From Eutypella sp. D-1 (Eukaryota > Ascomycota > Sordariomycetes > Xylariales > Diatrypaceae), in contig JAJTTP010000003.1 in the NCBI GenBank assembly GCA_023313575.1, forward strand, positions 1,426,001 to 1,490,000: 64,000 nt of DNA, read 5' to 3'. A program made the position numbers and the translations under genes. Shown one piece after another: positions 58,613 through 64,000 of this stretch. Positions within the stretch are counted from its first letter, which is position 1, and each line of letters opens with the position of its first letter. The notes under the pieces are model-generated. The model saw nothing but the letters and a program-made list of their open reading frames with translations, was not told the origin of the DNA and searched no databases.

Positions 58613-59639
58613 GGATGATGGATATCATGACTTGATGTGTAAAAGGAATTAGGTGCCTATAAGAGTAGCCGCATGTTTTTTTTTTGGGGGGGGGGGGGGG
58701 GGAGGGGGAGGGACAGCAAAGGTTGGCGCTCGACGTTGGAATCGACGTTTAGGACATGAATGGAGTCACTGGACCACCGAGTAGGTAGGCACACCTGCAG
58801 CCATTATGTTATTCAATGGCTTGTATTCTACTGAGTTAGGGAAGATCGTATATCGTATGGATTCAATCCGGGAGTTGATGTAACAAAGGGGGCTTATATT
58901 CGTACAACTATGTCATCTAGATCTTAGATGATGAGCATGAGATTATTTCAACATTGAATTTATATGAGGAGTGTTTCTCTCCCAGAGTTGACAAGAAATG
59001 ATGGAGGATGAATTCAAGGTTGTCTCTTATTGTAATACATAGGATACCAACGTATACTAGCTGTATGCGTTTATACCCATTAGCCCTCAGCGGGGTAATC
59101 TATTAAACGTTGGATACCTACTTACCTAAGTAAGTACTTAACCTAATTGTGGGCATTATGGACGCGCTTAACGCGACAGAGCGCGCTGTCTCCACTTCTT
59201 TAAGCTTACTCCGTAGGTATCCGTACTTCAGTACCTAGTAAAAGTATGTATTGAATCTTGGAGCTTTTATTGCATACATGTGATATCTGGGAATATCGGT
59301 TTAACTTACCCACTTTGTAGATATACGTACTCCGTATGACTTCTCTCTGCTTCTGGTGTATTTTCTACTGTTCCAAGACAAGGGTCGACGTCAACAGTTT
59401 TCAGTTCTGGGTTTTTGTTTTTGTTTTGATATCCATAATCCCGTAATCCGACGCTGGAATAATATTCTCACTGGTTTTTGCCGACCCGACCTGTGCAACT
59501 GCCCGACCCAAGTAACAATGACATAGCGTGCTCGCTTTTGTTTTTTTCTGCTTTTTCTGCTTTTATTTTGGAAATTGACGGAATCGACGAAGACACGCAT
59601 GACGATATCCGAGTCGCATGAATCTCATGCATTGGCACA
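58613..59639. other. Intergenic region with long G tract
   Basis: About 1 kb between two plus-strand genes. It starts with T10-G17 and further G runs (58676-58713), and contains ACCTAAGTAAGTACTTA-type palindromes near 59120. No additional gene recognised. Confidence 0.55.
58686..58713 (+). repeat. G17 tract with following G runs, potential G-quadruplex
   Basis: Seventeen consecutive G after ten T, then A-G5-A-G3. It lies about 75 bp downstream of the Pth11-like stop codon. It could form a quadruplex in DNA or in the 3' end of that transcript. Confidence 0.9.
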
Positions 59640-62600
59640 ATGGAACAAGATCACCACGAGGATGAAGTCGATACTTCGAAACCGTTTCAAGGCGTTGTGG
59701 TTTGCTGTACAAGCATACCGCCAGACCAGAGGGTAAGTGCCTCCTCTTTCATCTCATCCCTTTCCATGACGCAGGAATTCAAGTAACAGAACATCACCCA
59801 TCTGACTTAATGCCTCCTTCTGCTTTCCTTCATGACAGACCGAAATCGCCCAACGAACCACCGACATGGGCGGTATACATAAATATGACCTCACCCCCGA
59901 CGTGACCCACCTAATCGTGGGCGAGTACGATACCCCCAAATATAGACATGTCGCTAAGGAGCGTCCCGATATTATGCCCATGTCCGCCGGCTGGATCGAT
60001 GATGCGCGGAACATGTGGATGGCCGACCAGGAGTTCGACTTCGCTGCTTTGGAAGTTAAGTGGAAGCTGAAAACCTTCGAGAGTGGCTGCGGCGACCCTG
60101 ACAGCCCAGACCCGGCATTTCGCGAAACGAGACGGCTTCTCTGCTGTCTGACTGGATTTGAAGACCGTATGTCATATGGCATTTCCTTACCTGGAGATCT
60201 TATGTACCAGGGCCCAAGAACACGGGAAGTGGGTACGTACTAATCGACAAATAGATGACGTGCGTAGTATGATCGAGGAGAAGGTCAAGGCGAACGGCGG
60301 CGAATATGTCGGCGATCTTTCGAAAAAGGTGACCCACCTAATCACTTACAAACCCGAGGGAAAGAAGTACAAGGCTGCCATTAATTGGGGCATCCGCGCC
60401 GTGTCCATTGAATGGCTGCATGACAGCGTGGAACGAGGCATGATACTGAACGAGGACTGTTACGACCCGACTCTACCTCGGGAGGAGCGAGGGGTGGGGG
60501 CTTGGACAAGAAAAGAGGTACGGCGGGACACCACTGGAAAACGGCTACGAGACGACGCCACGGCAGCAGTAGCGGCCCAGGGTAGAAGGAAATTACGGAA
60601 GACGGCCAGTATGAAGCTCATCAGCCAAAATGAGAGCCTGTGGGGGGATATACTTAACCAACAATCATCCGCCAACCAGTCTATGGTCGAGCTTGGCGGG
60701 GGGCGATCATCCCTGGACGGATCACATGTTGCGGCGGACGAATCGATGGTTTCAGTACACGAAGAACCTACACAGAAGGTAGAGACGGTGCCGGCGATAA
60801 AGGATTCTGAACGATCCGACGCCGGTGGTGGCATCTTCGCCTCATGTCGATTCTTTGTGCATGAGTTCACCCCAGCGAGGGCCGAGATTGTGCGCGACCA
60901 CTTAATCTCCAATGGCGGGCGAATATCTCCCTCAATCGAAGACTTGGCATCTTCAACACACCTTGAACCGTCAACCAAACGGTTCTTGGTTGTGACGCAA
61001 ATGTCGCAGCCAGACTCGCACCCGAGCATCCCCGAGGGTGTGCACGTCGTGACGGAGTTCTATATCGAGCGATGCCTACTCAGGAAACAGTTGTCAGACC
61101 CGAATGAGCATGTGCTGGGACGGCCTTTCCCCCGCTTCCCTATACCCGGATTCGAGGAGTTAACAGTCTGCACCACGGGGTTCAAGCTCGAGGGGCTGCT
61201 CCAGGTATACAGGACGATCTCGCAGCTCGGTGCGCGTTACGAGGAGAGGTTTAACGCCGGCGCATCCCTGCTCGTCACTCCTTCACTCGACCACGTTCAT
61301 AAGGGGAAACTCGACTTCGCCCGCCGCAGTGGTATACCCGTGGTTGACGCTGAGTGGCTATGGCAGTGTATCACCACCGGTTTCCTTGTGCCCTGGGACA
61401 AGTATTTACTGCAGAAACTTGAGAAACCTGCCGAGGTAGCCGAAAAACAGAATAGTACAGTAAATGGCACTACAAGCAGTGCTGTGACAAAAGAACAGCA
61501 GCCCGAGAAACGGAGGACACTTCAGAAGACAACTTCGGAGCCTGTGTCGATATCAACGAAGGCGTCGAACCGCCGCGAAATTAGCAGCAGGGCGCCTCCG
61601 CCACCGAAGGCAGCTGGGGTCGACCGGACCGCATTTGAGGACGACGGGCCCACTGAGATGATAGAAGACTCCGTCCTGGAGGCGGGCGAATCGCACTACG
61701 ACACGGCACCAACCCACCAACCGCTTACCGATATTGTGGATACGACCACGGACCGTCCCGAGAGCGCTAGCGGCAGAACTAAGACGGCCTTTGAGGACGT
61801 TTCGTCGAATGTGCTCACTAAATCTCCTCTGTCATTACAGCAGAAGGCTCCCGAGGCAGAAGCCGCCACCTCGGCTCATCGGGCAGCACGCCAGAAGTCT
61901 GATCGCCACTTCAAGCGCATACCGACGGGTGGCACAATAGCGGACTCGGACGGGGGGGACTCGGTGAGCACCAGCCAGCATGGCACCGAACCCCCAGATG
62001 AAGAAGTGGCGTCAGCGGCAGCGGCTCGAAGACGGGAACGCGAGAAGCAGGACAAGGCGACCTGCGAGAAAGAGGAGATGTCACGACGTCTAAGCTCACT
62101 AATGTCTGCGCACAACGGCACCGGGAACGATAACAGTGACGGTGGGAGTAGCGGAGTTGCTTTCGACGATGGGCCTGGGGCAGAAGGGGGAGGAGGGAGC
62201 GCCAGCGGGTCACGGCCTCAGCGGCGCAAGCGCGAGATCCTCGGTCGTGCCATCAGCAACGTGTCGGCGGCATCTTCTAATGCGAGCGGCGAGTCCTCTC
62301 CCGCCCCGGCGGGGGTACCCAACGCGAACCTCAAGACTCCCGCCATGGCAGGCTCCTTTGCCAGTGCCTCGGGCAACAGCAGTGGTGGGGCGATGCAGCA
62401 GCTCTTCGACAAGATGCTTGACTCGCCAGCGGAGGAACAGCGCCAGGGTGGTGGCGATGGTGAGAGAGGACGCGGGCAGGGACCGGAAGCCGGGTCGGGA
62501 ACGGGGTCTGGGCGGGAGGACGGAAATCCCCCGCCCGCTACGCAGCTCGGCTACGACGTCCCCGAGGCGCGACACCACCGCGCCGCCATCATGGACCGCA

Positions 62601-62803
62601 TCCTGCGGCGGAAGGGCGGCGGAAAAAAGGCTGTCGCCGAGGTTGGTTCGCCAGGTACGGCGGGCGCTGGGCTTCGGCGGAGCCAGGAGAAGGTCACGCT
62701 TGCGAGCATGAGCGTCGGTATGGCAGGAGCTGGCGGTGATGGTAGTGCTGCACCGTCGACAACTACAACGAGACGGACGACGAGGAGACAGAAGGGGTTT
62801 TGA
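59640..62803 (+). CDS. rad4: BRCT-repeat replication/checkpoint scaffold, Dpb11/Rad4/TopBP1 family
   Basis: Three exons, 59640-59732, 59839-60166 and 60255-62803, in frame; the prediction is 989 aa. Four BRCT domains are visible. BRCT1 is at about 16-105 (GVVVCCTSIP, VTHLIVGEY, ISAGWIDDA-like core). BRCT2 is at about 130-212 (LLCCLTGFED, VTHLITYKPEG, SIEWLHDSVERG). BRCT3 is at about 333-418 (GIFASCRFFVHEF, VVTEFYIERC). BRCT4 is at about 440-522 (LTVCTTGFKLEG, VVDAEWLWQCI). The paired 1-2 and 3-4 arrangement is that of yeast Dpb11 and fission yeast Rad4/Cut5, which bind phosphorylated Sld3, Sld2 and Rad9 in replication initiation and checkpoint signalling. The C-terminal 460 residues are disordered, Ser/Gly-rich, with two TAFED motifs and a conserved-looking basic end (ARHHRAAIMDRILRRKGG). 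Confidence 0.93.
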
Positions 62804-63780
62804 AAGGGTCCGCTGAATGGCCCCCCTCCTCATTTACTCACAACAGCCGCTGCCATCTTTACCACGCACATCGGTCCCAATATCAGACCCAGCGGGCAGA
62901 CATCTAGTGGTTGGTTGCATCAACCCAACTTCACGAGACGCACGAACAAATAGCATTTTGCGAATGAGCTTCAGGATCTCATCGGCGTCGGCATAATGCA
63001 TCAATCAGTACCATACCATGTAGTGGGTTATTAGGCAATAGCAGCAATATGTATATATACGCACTAGACTACATAGGGGATACCCAATTACCTGGCATGA
63101 TAGAAAAGCATTACTCGAATTGCTTTCAAAAGTCCGCCAATCACTAGGCATGATGAGCGATACCTAGGTAATTACTTGGGATAAGATGAGTCTACGTGGA
63201 CCCAAGTCAGCAGCAGAGCTCGGCGCCGAAGGGGGATTTCGAATCGTGCATATCGTAGCCCATTTCGCATTCTTGGTATCTTCTGCCTCGGGTATCATCA
63301 TATTTTCCGTGAAGTGTTAACACATAGGAGAAACCAAACCATCCTAAATTTGCCTTCCAAACGAAAATTTTGTGCGTTCTTTTTTCCATACCCCCAGGAT
63401 TTACGCCTCTCCTCCCCCGCCCCCCCTCACGCTCCCCCACAAACCAACTTTCTCCTGAGCGCGTCCCATACATCCCTGGGTATCCTCCATCTTCCGTTCC
63501 ACACCCCCATGCCGTGTCAACGTGACCACACATAAGTATTTAGTTGTCCATGAACATCTCGCAAAGTATCGTGATGAAAAAGAAGGTAGTAGCGGTAGAT
63601 GATCAACATCAGGGAAGATAAAGAAACCAAAAAGTGGGGGTATCGCTGAAATAATACGCATGCATACCATCCTAGAAATAACGAGCAACCAAGTACAAAA
63701 AAACTTGAAAAACATGATGGTGAGCGGATTCGGGGAAAAGTAGAACCCAATGACCGAGATGTGGTGGTGGTGCCTATGTA
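62804..63780. other. Intergenic region between convergent genes
   Basis: About 1 kb of shared 3' flank between the BRCT gene (+) and the RD-repeat gene (-). A TACCTAGGTAATTA motif occurs near 63160. Unsupported minus-strand frames only. Confidence 0.5.
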
Positions 63781-64000
63781 TCAGAACCCGGAGGCAGCCT
63801 CGGTGAGCACACTCAACAGGCTCGCCGCGGCGCCGCCGATACCGACGGCCTTGAGGGCGTCACTGGTGCCGCCGCCCCTCCTGCGAGGACGCCCGTCCCT
63901 GTCGCGGCGGGTGTTCCCCGTAGTGTTCGAGTGGGAGTACCGGCGATCCCTGTCCCGGTCTCTATCCCTGTCGCGCTCCCGGTCATAGCGGTCTCGTTCT
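63781..64000 (-). CDS. C-terminal end of an Arg/Asp-repeat disordered protein with Gly/Ala-rich tail (partial)
   Basis: The minus-strand frame runs off the right edge of the window and ends with TGA at 63781-63783. The 72 residues present begin with an ERDRYDRERDRDRDRD-type repeat, continue with a Ser/Asn/Thr stretch and a Gly/Arg cluster (RPRRRGGGTSD), and end in a small hydrophobic helix (ALKAVGIGGAAASLLSVL). I recall the same ending in other fungal disordered proteins of unknown function. The plus-strand frame across the same bases is its antisense shadow. Start and full length lie outside the window. Confidence 0.7.
   Translation of the reverse strand, partial: ERDRYDRERDRDRDRDRDRRYSHSNTTGNTRRDRDGRPRRRGGGTSDALKAVGIGGAAASLLSVLTEAASGF

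Noticed and set aside
1..64000. tRNA, 5S rRNA and CRISPR arrays
   Set aside because: No B-box-like GTTCGANNCC with a matching acceptor stem, no 5S core sequence and no regularly spaced repeats were found by eye; a covariance-model scan would be decisive.

Overview
This 64 kb window looks like nuclear DNA from a filamentous ascomycete (Pezizomycotina, most likely Sordariomycetes; an order such as Xylariales would be a guess). Coding genes carry short introns of about 45-130 nt with GTRNGT donors, CTRAC-like branch sites and YAG acceptors. The gene families are typically fungal: a HET-domain protein, a C2H2 plus fungal-specific transcription factor, several MFS permeases, a MARVEL protein, a membrane-anchored LysM protein, a Pth11-like receptor, a large-subunit catalase and a Dpb11/Rad4 BRCT scaffold. 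All gene models were built by hand from reading frames and splice signals. Exon boundaries are predictions, but every joined model given here is in frame.

Layout. 0.6-4.8 kb: a Cys-containing single-pass surface protein (+), a MARVEL protein (-) and a type II membrane LysM protein (+). 5.5-9.9 kb: two small single-pass membrane proteins (+), one with an acidic tail and one with a coiled coil, facing a HET-domain protein (-). 10.8-12.5 kb: a Dal5/allantoate-type permease. 14.9-15.3 kb: a small secreted cysteine protein resembling fungal hypersensitive-response elicitors. 16.3-27.5 kb: a sugar-metabolism neighbourhood with an eight-exon C2H2 transcription factor, an aldo-keto reductase, decayed remnants of an FAD oxidoreductase and a GH2 beta-mannosidase, an intact SGNH esterase, and a divergently transcribed MFS sugar transporter. 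28.2-36.5 kb: a large catalase with a perfect ATF/CRE palindrome upstream, an STL1-like sugar/polyol transporter and a CipB-like MDR oxidoreductase, all on the minus strand. 36.5-53.6 kb: a gene-poor stretch holding one recognisable gene, an Arg/Glu/Ser-rich disordered protein whose frame stays open for 112 codons upstream of its first ATG. 53.6-64 kb: a P450 (-), a Pth11-like 7TM protein (+), the Dpb11/Rad4 BRCT protein (+) and the 3' end of an RD-repeat disordered protein (-) running off the right edge.

How the genes may work together (inference). The 16-27 kb genes would fit import of a hemicellulose-type sugar, its deacetylation, trimming by beta-mannosidase and reduction. The beta-mannosidase and FAD oxidoreductase are broken by stops and frameshifts while the flanking genes keep complete catalytic residues, so this looks like a partly decayed catabolic cluster. 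The 5.5-9.9 kb HET block is the best candidate for an undescribed system: two membrane proteins with the same exon layout next to a HET effector. No rRNA, tRNA, CRISPR array or intact transposon was recognised.
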